From Mytilus galloprovincialis (lineage: Eukaryota > Mollusca > Bivalvia > Mytilida > Mytilidae): a stretch of 64,000 nt of DNA. The first letter of the stretch is position 1, and every line of letters starts with the position of its first letter. A program made the position numbers and the translations under genes. The notes under the pieces are model-generated. The model made no database searches, was not told the DNA's origin, and saw only the letters and a program-made list of their open reading frames with translations. Location of the stretch: the NCBI RefSeq assembly GCF_965363235.1, contig NC_134841.1:38221440-38285439 (forward strand), written 5' to 3'. Positions 24,045 through 37,871 of the stretch are shown here, in pieces.

Positions 24045-26525
24045 ATGAATACTTTGATTACTTGTGTTGTTCTGCTAGTTGCCAGTTCCTGTACTCATGC
24101 CGGTGGCAAATTCGGCGGTGGTGGTGGTGGAGGTAAGCAAGTTATCTCCCTTACTCCAGATTAAGATGTTTAGAGAATACCAATTACAAATTTATCAATT
24201 AACAAAGTGTAACCTTTAAAAAAAAAAAAATTGATCTAAGTTTAAGTGGCTAGTATAGCGTAGTATACAATAATGTTTTCGGAGCATAGGTCTAATGATA
24301 CTTTTAGATCAGACAAATTATTTTTAACTTGTTTTTCATTTCTCGTGTGAAAACAAGTCCTTTCCGTTTTCGACTTCCCAATTCGAATATCGCTTTTACT
24401 GAATTTGTTAAATTATGAACAAAAGCAAAACACGTGCTTTATAACTTGATTATAGGGACTGCTATTCAATAATAATTAGAGCGACATTTCTTAACAATGA
24501 CTTTCCGAAAAGATGGTTGGCTTTGGTTTCACCATTGAAGTAATAGATTATCATTTTATGATTAAAGATGATTATTTTAAAAGAAACAAAATATCAAAAA
24601 ATATCAAGAATTCTATTATTCTATCGCATTTTTGAAACAAGACTCAGCATGCAACCACTTTTATTTTTCATTATTGCATTTTAATTATTATTAAACCATC
24701 ACAGTACTATAATTTAATTTAATTACTATAATCAAACTTTACAAAAATGGATTTCCATCGGAGTGATCGGTCTCTTGGATCGTAAATAGATTAGAGTCAC
24801 TTCAAAATCTCCAAAAATAATGCTTAACCTTCATTTTTCCTTCAAATCTTTTTACCTAATTGCTGATTGGCTCCAGATGAATTGTTAATACTCAATTCAA
24901 ATTTATTATACACAGCCATCGAATTTTGCATGATCCTTTTCATCTGTCGTAAAATTCAGTCGTAAAATATTTTATGGAAGCTCTTGCAGATTTTTGGTCG
25001 TCATAATTTTTTATTTGTATATTTAATTCATTCAATACATTGAGAATTAAACACTTGTAAATTGACATTTCAGGAGGTGGCTCCCTCAGCGGATCTCTAC
25101 AAGGATCTCTAGCTGGAAGCTTAGGCGGTGGACTCGGAGGTGGTCTCGGAGGTGGTCTCGGAGGAGGATTCGGTGGTGGAATCGGAGGTGGTATCGGCGG
25201 AGGTTTGGGCGGCAGTGGAGTTTCTGGATCTCTAAGCGGTTCTCTAAATGGAAACTTGGGCGGTGGCGTCGGAGGTGGACTTATTGGCGGTGGTGGTGCC
25301 GGTGGATCTATCACCCTCAGCTTCAGTGCCTACCTCAGATTGATGTACTATGTATCAGCTCTTCAACAAGCTGTTGCAGCTAGTAGTTTAAGCGCTGGAT
25401 TCTCCGGTGGCTTGACTGGTGGGTTTGGTGGTGCAATTGGAGGTGGTTTAGGCGGTGCAATTGGAGGTGGTTTAGGTGGTGGTCTAGGCGGAGGTTTCGG
25501 TGGAATCGGTGGTGGTTTCGGATCAGGCTCTGGATTTGCTGGAAGATTCGGTGGTGGATTTGCTGGTTCTGTTAGTGGATCTGGAATCGGAGGTGGTTTC
25601 GGTTCAGGCTCCGGATTTGCTGGTAGATTTGGCGGTGGATTTGCTGGACGTGTTGGAGGTCTAGGAGGTCTAGGCGGAGCAGGAGGTATTGGTGGACTTT
25701 CAGGAGGACTCTCTGGTGGATTAAGTGGCGGCCTTTCTGGTGGTCTAGGCGGTGGTCTTGGAGGAGGTGCTGGATCTAGCATCATGGGTAAATATAAAAA
25801 AAACTGATGCTCCATGATAGAAAAAAGGCAATATATTGTCACAACCATTATGTAAACAATTTTAATGCATTAAGTTATATATATAGAACAAGTGGAAAAT
25901 TCCTAATATAATTGCAATACTCAAGTGATTTTGAAGGATTTCTTTTCTCTCGAGAAAACGTAAACATTTCCTTGTCAATAAAGAAAACCAATTTCAGCAA
26001 TATAACGACTAAAGAGAGAGTACAAAAAACTACACTTCTATTTCAGGAACTCTTGGTGGAAGTTTGAATGCTGGAATCAGCGGCGGAGCTGGTGGCATCG
26101 GAGGTGGAAAAGGTGGTAAGTAATTTTGTAAATGATTCAAGATTGTTTTGAAGTAACTTGTACATATATTACATTAAGGGAAAATAAAGAAGTCTAAAAG
26201 TATTCATGGAAAAATAAATAAGCTTTGTACCTATATATGTATTGCTTCTTAAGATATTTGAATACCATTTATTTAAGACACGGAACAGACGAGCCGATGT
26301 TGCATTTGTTAATTATATTTCATATAAAAGAATATACCGATAAATGACTTAATTATTAAAGCATTTGTCTTAAAATGTTTTCAAAATAGCTATTTGTTTT
26401 ATTTACGCTTTAAATGAAATCAGAATTGTGTGCAGTATTAGGAAATGATGCTCATGTTTGTGTATAATTTAGCTTTTTAACAACAATTTTTTTTCTCTTT
26501 TTCTATTACAGCAAGTTATTATTAA
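24045..26525 (+). CDS. Gene B: secreted glycine-rich silk-like protein
   Basis: Coding exons are 24045-24132 (exon from 24040), 25074-25787, 26047-26115 and 26512-26525, with a 5'UTR exon at about 22804-22848. The joined frame is open for 294 residues and all coding introns are phase 1. A signal peptide (MNTLITCVVLLVASSCTHA) is followed by GGKFGG and long GGGLGGG/GGGIGGG runs. The family island SAYLRLMYYVSALQQ lies within residues 108-128. After it comes a duplicated FAGRFGGGFAG block and then GGLSGG runs. The only cysteines are in the signal peptide. The last exon gives A-S-Y-Y-stop. It has the same plan as C-E but lacks their six SGNLGG repeats, so it is an older paralogue. It is probably an extracellular fibre or matrix protein; the tissue is unknown. 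Introns 1 (1191 bp) and 2 (941 bp) are AT-rich; intron 1 holds a repeat at 23616-23830. Confidence 0.88.
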
Positions 26526-26617
26526 ATGACAGATATATAGTATTGGACGCCCAACGTTGATGAACAAACATGATCTTTCCGTTTTTTTCTGGTGTGGTGA
26601 TTTTTTTTTGTATATAG

Positions 26618-26623
26618 AATAAA
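26618..26623 (+). terminator. Gene B polyadenylation signal AATAAA
   Basis: AATAAA lies 93 bp after the stop codon. The 3'UTR keeps a faint match (GACGCC...TTGATGAAC) to the 3'UTRs of C-E, which supports common descent. Confidence 0.75.
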
Positions 26624-27149
26624 TACTTGCATCCCAAATGTCATCTTTTTTCTTTAATGGACAAACAGTGTATAGTATATAAAAAAAGAGATGTACAATG
26701 TAGCACAATCGCCAATGAAACAACTATCAAAATGATAGTACTGATGGCGTACACGTAAGCAGCTATAATAGGTCATCTTTCTTCAACAATGCACAAAAAC
26801 CATCTCGTATAGCTTACTATAAAATACTACCATTCAAACTAGCAAACAAGCAAACCAACAGACTGATCTAAGACAGCAACCATTTCAGCACCTTTGCTAG
26901 CCAATGGTTACGATTCAATCCCATCCTCTCCTGTGGATCGTAACCAGGAATAATTACATTTTTTGTATTACTATATGAAAAAAGAAGATGGCCATACAAT
27001 GAGACACCAACCAAATGTCACAAATAAACAAAGTGCCTTTAGAATCCTAAATGATGTCTTCAGTAATGGACAAGTGTCTATGTAAAACATCAAGCTTAAG
27101 ATCGATCCAAGTCTATACAAATTGTAAAAAAAAATGTTCAGATATTTGA

Positions 27150-27385
27150 TTCAATGGCCGAATGGTGTTAGTAGTTCTACCACTCTAGCATAAGCCTGAC
27201 TCGCCACACCGAGGTCATGCGTTCCACTCCGATCATAATTGACTATTATTATCAGTTTTCCTACAAAAGGTCTGTGGTTCTTTCAGCGCATTCCGGATTT
27301 CTCCACCGATAAAAAACTGACCGCCATGAAATAGTACAATAGTGCTGGAAGGGGTGTTAAAAACAAACCAAGCAATTAAAGACCT
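27150..27385 (+). repeat. tRNA-derived SINE
   Basis: The head ATGGCCGAATGGTGTTAGTA and the B-box-like GGTCATGCGTTCCACTCC suggest a tRNA-derived promoter. The body ends with ACTGACCGCCATGAAATAG and a TTAAAAACAAACC tail, as in molluscan V-type SINEs (inference). Confidence 0.55.
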
Positions 27386-27729
27386 AAACCGACACTTAAT
27401 TCTTATTTCATAACAAACAACATTAAAATATGAAACAATACAACAATGTACGCGATTCCCTGCTCATGAGTATATTGCAGGTTTCTACTTGTTTTGTACA
27501 TCTTAATGCTCTCTCGTTTAAATCTTGTTCAGTCAACGTAATATAAAACTACAATGAAAGTCAGTACATGAAAAGTATTCAACTCTATAATAATGCTATA
27601 ATTAATATCAGAAACAAGTATAAACAAAGAACTATTATATGATCTAGGTTGCTGACATCAAGCTGTCCTACATTCGAATATCGGTTGTTGTATTTCATAG
27701 ACTTCTCATAGCAAAGTTACATCTATAAT

Positions 27730-28440
27730 ACTAAAATTACGAGGTCCAACTTGTCAGCCGTCATCACGTAAAAACAACGAATCAAAGAATTCAACAAAGG
27801 ATTAAAAATTACACTACTCCAGGCCCTTTTGTTTTCCACGTAATTAATATTGCCAATAATTAAGAAGTTCCGGGTCGAATCCGATACCGATACCAATAGT
27901 ATATTCACCTGTTACCGATTACTTTTTCTGTACGTTCCGCATCTGACAGGCGCACCACCAAACGGTGTATTCAGGATTAATATGCTATATAGTATTACAC
28001 GGGTCATAATCACAGGGTTGACACTACTTAATTGTCAAATTGTTAACTATTGTAGTATTTTAATCAGTTAGACTTTCTAAGATAACAATACGAATACTAA
28101 AAATCTGGACTAAAATAAGGCGTATAGGTACATACGTATAGCGGGCATGCCGTAAAACAGCGAATCAAAGAATTCAATATTTATAACTAATATAGGACAA
28201 TGCTGTTGATTAAAAAATACTCCATTCCAGGACCTTTTGTTTTCCAAATAATTAATATTATCAGTAATTGATAAGTTCCAGTTCGACGGGTTCAAACAGA
28301 AAGATTTGAAAGCACAGAAAACTGTGTATCTTATAATCAGCATGAATTTATCAGATGACAATACTAATACTAAAATAAGTCTTGCGCATAGTTATATACT
28401 TTAATTCAGTCACGGACCCGCGATATACGGGTGTGTTCTA
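27730..28440. repeat. Diverged duplicate pair of an unknown repeat
   Basis: 27730-27885 and 28110-28290 share AACGAATCAAAGAATTCAA-like, CCTTTTGTTTTCCA and AATTAATATT blocks. The second is followed by CACGGACCCGCGATATACGG, which looks like an element end. The type is unknown. Confidence 0.45.
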
Positions 28441-28726
28441 GTTACTTGATAAAAAGGTCTTTAAAGATACCAGGTTTGTAATTGGGACTCGTCATTGACG
28501 CTCGAGTAAAACAGTTTACAGGGAAAATAAAGTACAGCGTTTTTAAAGCATTTTGAGTGCCAATTTTTCCGATTGTTTTACAAAATACAGCTTTATTAGT
28601 ATATTCATCCTTCTTTCTAAAAAATCGAAAATTTAAATGCTAAACAGTTTAATGGTGAATATGATAAAATTTTAATGTGCAATGCAAATTAATTCTTGAA
28701 AACAAAAGAGGCCTTTAAGCATTGCT

Positions 28727-29095
28727 TAAATAAAGGCAAAACCGCTGTTCGAAATTCATAAATCGATTGAGAAAAAAAAACATATCCAAGTTACAGACTA
28801 AAACACATCAAATAAAAGAGGAGAAATTCGACACAACAGTAACATAACATTATAATGTAACACACACAGAAACGAACTATTATTTAACAATGGCTTTTTT
28901 CCTGACTTGGTACAAGACATTTCAAGAAAAAATGGTGGGTTGAACCTGGTTTTGTGGCATGCCAAACCTCCCGCTTTTACGGCAATGTTAAATATAACAT
29001 TAAAATGACAGCAGTACATGGCAGGACTACAATACAAATAAATAGGAGAACATATAGGAGAGAGAAACATACGAATAATAGCAACCAAAAGGTAC
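28727..29095 (+). repeat. Dispersed repeat family 1b copy
   Basis: TAACACACACAGAAACGAAC, CTGACTTGGTACAAGACATT and GGTGGGTTGAACCTGGTTTT match 41033-41560. The degraded hammerhead motif at 29112 follows directly. Confidence 0.6.
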
Positions 29096-29111
29096 CAGGT
29101 TTAAAATTTAA

Positions 29112-29152
29112 TACGCCAGACGCGTATTTCGTCCACATTAACCAGCGACGTT
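29112..29152 (-). ncRNA. Degraded hammerhead-like motif, minus strand
   Basis: GGACGAAA, ACGCGTC and TGGCGTAT are recognisable on the minus strand, but the CTGATGA part is altered. It is joined to a dispersed repeat at 28727-29095. Confidence 0.35.
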
Positions 29153-29894
29153 CAGATGAAAAATGTCCGAAAGCCAAAAAAATGCAAAGCCGAAGAACAC
29201 CGAGGACCAAAAGTTTCAAAACATTTTGCCAATTACGTCCACGGTTTTCTCCTTGGGATAGAAACATCCTTATTATTTCGAATAATTCATAGCTGCAAAC
29301 AGTATTTTTTGTTTTATAAAATGACTATACAATAGATAAGCAATCATTAAATTCTATGTGATAATGATCCCCCAAAATGACAAAAGCAATATTTGAACAA
29401 CAATAGTTTTGTTATTACCGTATCAATAAATCTATTAAACCAAAGTGAAACATTTAAAGAACAGTTCTTAAGGTGGTACCTAACACTACAGGGAGATAAC
29501 TGTGTAAAGTCAGCTAAACGTTTTAAATACGTTGTGTTGTAAAAGGAATATTAAGCTTCTCAATGATCAAAATTGGTGTTTGTCAAATTGCTATATAACC
29601 AGTGTAATTTTTCTAACAAAACGGTTGGTTCAAATTTTTTGAAATTTTTGTATTTTTTGTTAAAGGGTCAAAGTAAATACTTTGACAAAATTTCATGAAA
29701 GTTAAACGAGCCAAATTAATTTTAGTGAAAGTGTTGGTTACCACCTTAAACTTGCTAGCTTTGTAAAAAATACTACCGTGAAAAGTTGCATGTAAAACTA
29801 TAACTGTTCTTATACAATAAATATCTATATTTGTTATTAAACGACGTAACAGCTAAATTAATGCATTAGCAATTTATGAAATCTGTACTACTAG

Positions 29895-30115
29895 TATAAA
29901 AGAGGGACAAAAGATACCAGAAGAACATTCAAATGTAAAAATCGAAAATAAGATAACGCCATGGAACAGACAAACAGACAAACAGACAAACAGACAAACA
30001 ATTGTAATTTGGATTTTAACACACATCATAAAACAAACTAAAGACTAATAAAGTAACACGAACCCCATAGTGCCCTGAAAGGGTTATCAAATCCTGCATC
30101 ACATGTGAAACCTAT
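29895..30115 (-). mobile_element. 3'-end copy of the reverse-transcriptase element with expanded microsatellite
   Basis: Carries the AAAGAGGGACAAAAGATACC start and the AACGCCATGG block seen at 23616. The CAGACAAA unit inside is expanded to about four copies at 29965-30001. Confidence 0.5.
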
Positions 30116-30240
30116 CTTATTGCTCATGTTATAACAATTCCGATAACAAGTATTATTTGGTAGATAACATTCTTGAAAAGGGGACGGAGTTGAAGTTACA
30201 AAAATGTTTGACATCAGGAACATATTCGCTATCATCTATG

Positions 30241-33200
30241 AAACACTTACAGATATTCTATAACGGTCAACTAGATATAGTGATGGCGTCCGTAAAACTT
30301 ACGACGGGGTGAGTTTTTTGTAATAAACATATTTCATTGAAACCAGAGACGTCCCTTTAAACATCTCGCGTATCTCGGACAACTGAGAAACAAACACTAG
30401 ATGAAGGCAAGGTATATCAAATGTTAAGAAATGTAAGAAAATTAATTAACAGTTGAAAAGTAAAGATGGAACGATTAATACATTTTGATATATTGCTTAC
30501 CATTATAATTCTTTTATCAAGGTTTTAAACAGACTATTGAACAGTTTCAATACTTAATTTAGTATGAGAAGTTGAATTGAACTAAATTTCTTTAGATAGT
30601 GGACACCACACATGCAGAACGTCTACTAGAACGAAGAATGGAAACAGATCAAAGAGACATTACTTGTTAGCAATTGGTATATGATGTTTTAGTATTTTCA
30701 ATTTTTACATTGTGCACATTTTTGTATTGTTCATATTCCTTTTACCTCTAGGGTTATAACTCTGCATTTCTAAATGAATAAGCGATTGTGAATAATACAT
30801 AAGAGACTGAAGAAATTATCTATTCCAATATCACAAAACATCCGTCTAATAAAAAAAAACATGTGTTTTAATTTTGCATTCATCATGGAGCTTTTTTTTC
30901 TTTGAGAAGTTTTCATGATCTTATCGGTATTTGTGGACCTCTTTAATGATTCTAATGATTAATCAAGATAAGGATTTATTTATTCAAAAGGTTCCGTAAT
31001 TGATATCAAAAGTTTAAGAGTCATGTGGTTTAAAGGATATACAACTTATGCATAATCACAACAATACGAATTAGTCGAAAAATCTGCCACATGTGTCAAG
31101 GAATCACATATGCATTATAACGCAATTTAATTAATTATTGCAATTTGTGAAACAATATAAAACTGCCTGTCCGATTTAGATTAAGATCAATCATAACTCT
31201 CGCAATTATTAACATACATTAACGACATTAACTTAGATTTAGAAAAACATTTGAAATCAGATTCTTTATGTTCAAGTATTTGTAGAAGTGGAATTTTGAA
31301 ACAATATTTCGCTATAAACAGTCGGTCTGACCTTAATTTGTCAAAACAAGCTCAAGACAACGCTAACGTATAATTGACATGCAGGTAAATAATTAACACA
31401 AATGAATCCGTATTCACGTGTACTTTAATATGATTACTTAGTTGTAGATAGGTTACGCATGTACTTTGCGTGTGTATGTTTTAAAAGGAAACGAATGTCA
31501 AAATTGAAAATGAAACAATGGTTAACCATTTAGATGACTTATTTTACCCAGAAAAGGCATTCTTATACAGATAAAAACTATTTTTTATTCTATGAAATTA
31601 AACAGATCCAAGTGCGTGTGCTCGCCATCTATTTATATTTATATTTATGTTTATATTGACTGTCGGCAGTCTTCACAGGTCTTCGACATCGTTAATCAGA
31701 TTTACTTTTACACTAAAATATTTTCACAACGTACTGGTACATATTATCGAATCCATTCATGAATGATTGTTTTTTATACTTTTTCTAAGATTTTTATATG
31801 TTTAGTGTGTCAATGTGAGAATGGGAGTCGATCAGTGAAAATAATGACTAAAATAGATGTTAATCAGTATAGTAATTTGAATTATAAATAACAATAACAA
31901 AGAATTATCAACGAACCAAAATGTATATTATTAGTAACTACTTTCACGCCGGCTCATGATATTGCTTTGACCCCTAAGCAAACAAGATTCCACAAGAAAA
32001 CACAGAAACACTCTCAAATCAATACAACTATGCAATTAAGTAAAGAGAAATTAGTATACAATTAAAATACAATTACAATGCATTCATAAACAAATATGGA
32101 AACAGACAGTACATTTAATTGTGTATTTAACTCAATTTACCTAACCAAGATTACATAACCAATACATGTTTGTTATATCTTGCTAGTTTTTTTAATACAA
32201 TAATATCAGTTGATGCAAATAATTGATTTTTTTTTTTTGACAATATTGCGGTAATATTTTTTTCCTTTCTGAACTAAAATAGTTACAGATGCCTTTGATG
32301 TGGCCTGTTAATGTAACAAGACACCAAAATTTGACCACAAACACTGCAAAGGAGGTTTCCTGGTTTTTGTCTGTGTTGTGTTTTCTGATTTTCTGACACA
32401 AATTTTATGTGGTTGCGTTAATTAATGAGTCTGTTAAAAATCCCATAGTCTGATAAAACCTTTAATATATGTACTGTACTTAACTTTTATATATCGGTAT
32501 ATGCGTCCACAGCTCTAAACTATGCTTGGTTTGTACTGGTTTGCACGCTAGTCACAAAGGTAGACATGTGCATGTTCGTTTGTAGCTTTCCCTGTCATCA
32601 GTGTTTCTATCTTATGTTTTTACATCTCTTATATCTTCGGTTCATATAAACAATTTGTGCTGCATGTACATTTTTACAGTTTTGTCGAACAGAAATCCCT
32701 TCTTTGTCACGTGTTTTTTTTTTTCAACGGGTTCAACAAGTTTGACAAAATTCGTACCTGGAAATGGAAGAGAATGGAATTCAATATGAACAAGTTGTAG
32801 TAAAAATTTAAAAAAAATCATTAAAGTGCATGCTATATTTGTATTTGTTGTATTTTTTATTATCGTGTAATATTTTATGCAGAACGTAATCAAAATTTAA
32901 ACGCATTTTTGCAAGTTGTTTCCACTAGTATAATATCGCTTCAAATCATGACATTAGCATAATTAGTAAAAGATAAAAATGCACAATTTAATGTTTAGCT
33001 ATTGATGTCTATTTTTCATCGTATGATTTGAATTGCGACTTTAATTTCGTGCAATATTAAAAGTTATACAAGGTGATAATATGGATTTTTTGACTAATTT
33101 GATTCGTTCAGGAATCGTCACATCTTAAACCAAATTGCACGGTTACTTTTAGTATATCTAAAAACCGTGTTATAGTGTTCTTTTATATGACATTGTAAAT

Positions 33201-33430
33201 TATTTATTTATATAATATTTGGTCTTTTTTTTTTGGTAATATCTTCCTTGGCGTAACTCGTTATTTTTCGTATTTTTGTTTTTCACTTTTGCTTAATGCT
33301 TTGTCTATATGCCATCGTGTTTTTCTTAGTTGACGTTTTGTTTATTTTATAATGGTTAAGAAGTTAATACATTGTGACTGCTGTACTTCTTTTTTTTTAG
33401 TTATCACCTAGTCTTTCTTTTTGTTTTGTT
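30241..33430. other. AT-rich intergenic DNA, nothing recognised
   Basis: No exon or repeat family identified. A short TTTATA-rich microsatellite lies at about 31632-31656. The stretches 33550-34640 and 35120-36200 are similar. Confidence 0.45.
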
Positions 33431-34639
33431 CACATATTCTTATCAATGAAATGGAACTTAGTGCGATTGCCGTACAAGTGAGAGGTTTAGATAGCTATAC
33501 ACCCAGATTTAATCCACTATTTTTTACAAAAGGGAATGCTTTCGTGAACGAGGAATAGTCGACTGAACTGTTCAATACTTTTCAATTCTCAGTGCTGTCG
33601 AATTCTATTCTTAAAAGGTACACGGTAAAATCTTTCTGACGTATACGGGAATCACGATTTAATTTGAAGACTATTAACAAGTTTCCGTGTTTTGTGCGGA
33701 TTGGTTAACAGACTGACAACGACGTTCTGAACAATTCATATTTCATATACCCTTAAACTAGTAGACCAATCAAATCCAAACATCGGTATACATATTCCAT
33801 ATTCTTTTACGACTTTAGTATGACTGAACGAAAAAAAAAATAATCCGAGAAAAGCAATATACATTTTCAATACATTTTCCAATGCAACTATTTGATGTTG
33901 AAAATAGGTTCTACATAAAGCTTAGGGGATGCTCACTTAGAAATTAAATCCTTCGTGATCCTCTTCACACATAATCGATAAATCTGTTGAAAGGTCGCAT
34001 TTGATGAAAAACCAGGAACAAGGAAAGTATGATGGGATCGTTATTCAAACAGAACAGAAAAAAAATAGATTGTTTTTATCTGTGTTATCATTAACCTGAT
34101 AACCCGACGTGACAAATTCTTAGTCTTATAGACTAAAAAAACATCACACCACATCTTCCTATCGTATAAATGATCAAGGACGCCTGTTTGAGTGCAACAA
34201 GAGTAATGACATCTTTTATTTGTACACATGTATCAAAATCTGATTACGACTTCAGTAACGGAGGGGATTGACACTTTTGGGAGGAAAAGGAAATGAGTGG
34301 TGGCATGTAAAATTCACTATCCTGTTAAATCTTTCTTTATATACAAACATACAAATAGATATTTAAGATGAAACGAAGTTTTTAAAACTTTACGATTTCT
34401 GTGAACAGATAGTATACAAAAAAAATATTCTCAACTGAGTATACTTATTTCTTATATTATTACTAGCTTTCGAAGGAATTTTTATGTATTTCTTTTAATT
34501 CATTTGCAACATTCTTTGATACTCTTAAACGTTTTGTGTAATTTGTTTTAAAGTTGATGATAACTTCATACGACGCTTTATTGCTTGTTTGAACAGCACA
34601 TTTTTGTTGCCTTGTTTTTCTAAAATGTATAATAAATAA

Positions 34640-35115
34640 AAACACCGATCTCCAAGGCAAGTTTATTAAGGGAAACTCCTTATCAAATGGTAAAATCAAA
34701 AGCTGAAACACGTCAAACTAAAGGAAAAAAACTTTCATATTCCTGACTTGGTACAGGCATTTCCTTGTGTTGAAAATGGTGGATTAAATCTGTGTTACTC
34801 CGGTTTCCGAAAATCTTGTTCTGGTTGAACTAGCACTGTGCATTTGTGTGTTTTGTGCACGCATCGTTGTCAATATAATAGAATTTGATGCGACTGTCAT
34901 AAAAGTGAGAGGTTTAGCTAGCTATAAAACCAGGTTCAATCCATAATTTTCTACGTAAGAAAATACCTGTACCCAGTCAGGAATATGACAGTTGTTATCC
35001 AATCGTTTGATGTATTTTAGCTTTTGAGTTTCCATATGATTAGGGAGTTTTCGTTTTAACTTTTCCTAGGAGTTGAGTATCTTTGTGATTTTACTTTTGT
35101 GCTGTTTCCACTTAC
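34640..35115. repeat. Two family 1 copies in opposite orientation
   Basis: A plus-oriented copy (34640-34795) faces a minus-oriented one (34862-35115), with the CCTGACTTGGTACAGG block in each. The transcript could form a long hairpin. A further minus fragment is at 33435-33545. Confidence 0.55.
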
Positions 35116-36204
35116 TTAATATAATTTAATGACAACGACTGTTACAAATGCACATTTTTATACAATGTGTGTTAAGGCCGAAATATTTTCTATTATTCTT
35201 TCCCAATCATGTAAATACACTTTCTAGGAAATTGAAATGTTATTGGCAGATAAATGTCCGTTTTGATGGCACGAAGAAATATGTCATAGCCGCCTTCGTT
35301 TCGGGTGTAAATATCATCTTCATATAAATTTTGATAAAAACTAACTTAAAACGCCAGAACAGGTATAATTTATCGCAGAAATACTAAATCAACTGTAAAA
35401 GATACACATAATCTTTCCCTTGATTTTAATAACTCTAAAGTATAACATGAAATGAACAATGAAATGCTCTGTCAAATTGCAACATCTTAAACCCATTTTC
35501 CGACATACGAAATGCAAATTATCATCATTGTGTAGTTTTAAGTTTCACAACAGGTGAAAATTGGAAATCGATTGATATCAAACAGTCATTGAATGTCAAT
35601 ATAGTTATAAACGAACCTTTAGCTTTGTTTTAATCATCAATGAAATTAAATAACAAGAAATGATATGAATTTATCCATACGGACAAAAAGTAATAACTTG
35701 ACACATAATTTCGGTAAGAAGCACACACAAAACGTCCATATAGACTTCATATACAGACAAAAGTTTACAAATTGTCAATATAAAAGTACTACCAGTTACT
35801 GAAATGGTAGTTCAAAGCTTATAAATATATCATGTTTCCCAGGCAAGTGTATTAATTAGTCATTAACATTATGAAATATATTAGTTACAGTTTCTAATAT
35901 CCATAGGATGTATGACAATAAGTGTTAAGAAAAGTGTAGCAATACATATTAAGTTATTTATGATTTATCAAAAACGTAAGCAATGTTTGACTGGTAAATA
36001 CAATATTCATAGATTTTACTGCAGTGTAAATTGATACCCTTTAAATTCATTATTCAAAATAATAAGGAGCTTACAAAGATCGTATCTAAATTGACTTTGT
36101 CCATTGCGAATTATCATAATACTACAACCGTTGACTTTTAAACGTATGAATACTCAGTTTGCTCTCTGACGTTTTTGCAATCGTATCACATAAATTCGTA
36201 TCAT

Positions 36205-36510
36205 ATCAATATGAAAATAAGAATATGTTGTATGTTTGCAAGTTAGACAACTCTTCGATAGAGACTTAACGACATAGAAGTTAACAGCCTTCAAGAATCA
36301 ATATAACCCCTACCGCAAAGTCATCCATAAAACGCCCCGAAATGACAAATGTAAAACAATTCAAACGAGAAAATAACGGCATGATTAATGTAAAAATATA
36401 TTAATGAACACCGAATATTATTTGGTTGGGACAGTCACATACACAATGTTTACAGCAACAAACGAAAACTACTGAGTTACAGGTCCCTGACTTTGGACAC
36501 CGAACCTTAT
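36205..36510 (+). repeat. Dispersed repeat family 2, diverged copy
   Basis: TACCGCAAAGTCATCCATAA, AACGCCCCGAAATGACAAAT and AGGTCCCTGACTTTGGACA follow the block order of the family. Confidence 0.5.
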
Positions 36511-37145
36511 CTCAAGATTGGATAGTGGTATAACAATACAACAAAATAACAAACTATCAAATCAGTTGAAAAAGGCTTCACTCATCAGATCGATACAAAG
36601 CAGAAAAGCAACTAACAAAAACACAGACTAAAAGTGACAGGATACTTATAAATCCAGACATAGAAAAACTATAAGTACAGATCTGAGAAGACTCGCAGTG
36701 ACTGACAGATAGTTCAAAGCCAATATAACTACAATGCCATTCAGTAGACATCCAACGCCAAACTGATTTAGTATACTGGTAAATAAATGATTTTACTTTT
36801 TTTCATGTTTGATATCACGAGTAAATTACAAAAAAAAGGATACATTATTTCTTTTTCCCAAATTTTAATATTTTTTTTTCTTTATTTTACTTAACTATTC
36901 CTTACAAATTCTTGTTTGTTTCCACTGTATCAAGACACATTATGACTAGTTGTACGTACGAATAATATAAAATGCACATATTAAGACTGTTACTTTCTAC
37001 ATTTTTGTACTAGAGAGACACTATTATTAATTATTGCAGAAATACACGATTTCACGTTTCAAAGTTTCTTTCTGACTAATCTAATGGCGATTTATTACAT
37101 ATCAATTTTAACATTACATTGTGTTACAATGAACAAATGACCATA

Positions 37146-37434
37146 TTACGTAACATCAAAACCTTTTGTTAGATTTTTAAAGAAAATGTGTAAAATGACA
37201 AATAATACCGTCTGATTAATATTTGTCAATAAATTGTCATGTAAGCAGAGATAAATTTATGTTGTGGTTTGAAACCATGTAAAACACGAATTTTACAACC
37301 TAGCGTTAAGAAAAGGGAACTATAAGTGTACTAAATTACAAATTTTATTGAGAAAAATCAATGTATGTATACTACGGTCAAATTTAATGCTAGTGCAGTA
37401 AAGCGGAAAGCACGTACACTCGGTGATATAAAAG
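37146..37434 (+). promoter_or_regulatory. Gene C promoter module
   Basis: TATAAAAG lies at 37427-37434, with GCGGAAAGCACGT at 37403-37415 (24 bp start to start). TTACGTAA lies at 37146-37153. The block containing TCAATAAATTGTCATGTAAG lies at about 37211-37248. The start site should be near 37457, and exon 1 ends at 37507 (GAGCAG/GTATTA). Confidence 0.78.
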
Positions 37435-37871
37435 AGGACAATTTCTTATCTTTTCCACATATCATTTGTACAACATTTTCCAAAGGCACCAAGAGAAAGA
37501 AGAGCAGGTATTACAATTTTAAACTAAATAGTTATAAAATTTAGAAAATTTCTTTACATTTATAAAAAAATCGTTTTATAGTTCCAATTGATATGAACGT
37601 ACGGTTTCATATAGTTGTAACCTAACTTTATCTCATTTGTTCACTGGTGTATACTTGCCTAATTGACAATCATACTGAATTTTCTTTTTTCTAAAATAAT
37701 CATACTTTGCAAGAAGCTTCTTAATTCTAATGCATCTTGAATTCTAGTTAATACCAACAATCATTCAAACCTTTTTAAATGCATTTTGAAGTACTAGTAC
37801 ATTTGATTAAAACAATTATTTATACTTTTTGTCAGATATCCCTTAAAAGATTTGAATCTATTTCAGGAAGG

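Noticed and set aside
28798-29292. Frames on both strands at 28.8-29.3 kb
   Set aside because: They lie wholly inside a family 1b repeat and the attached hammerhead remnant.
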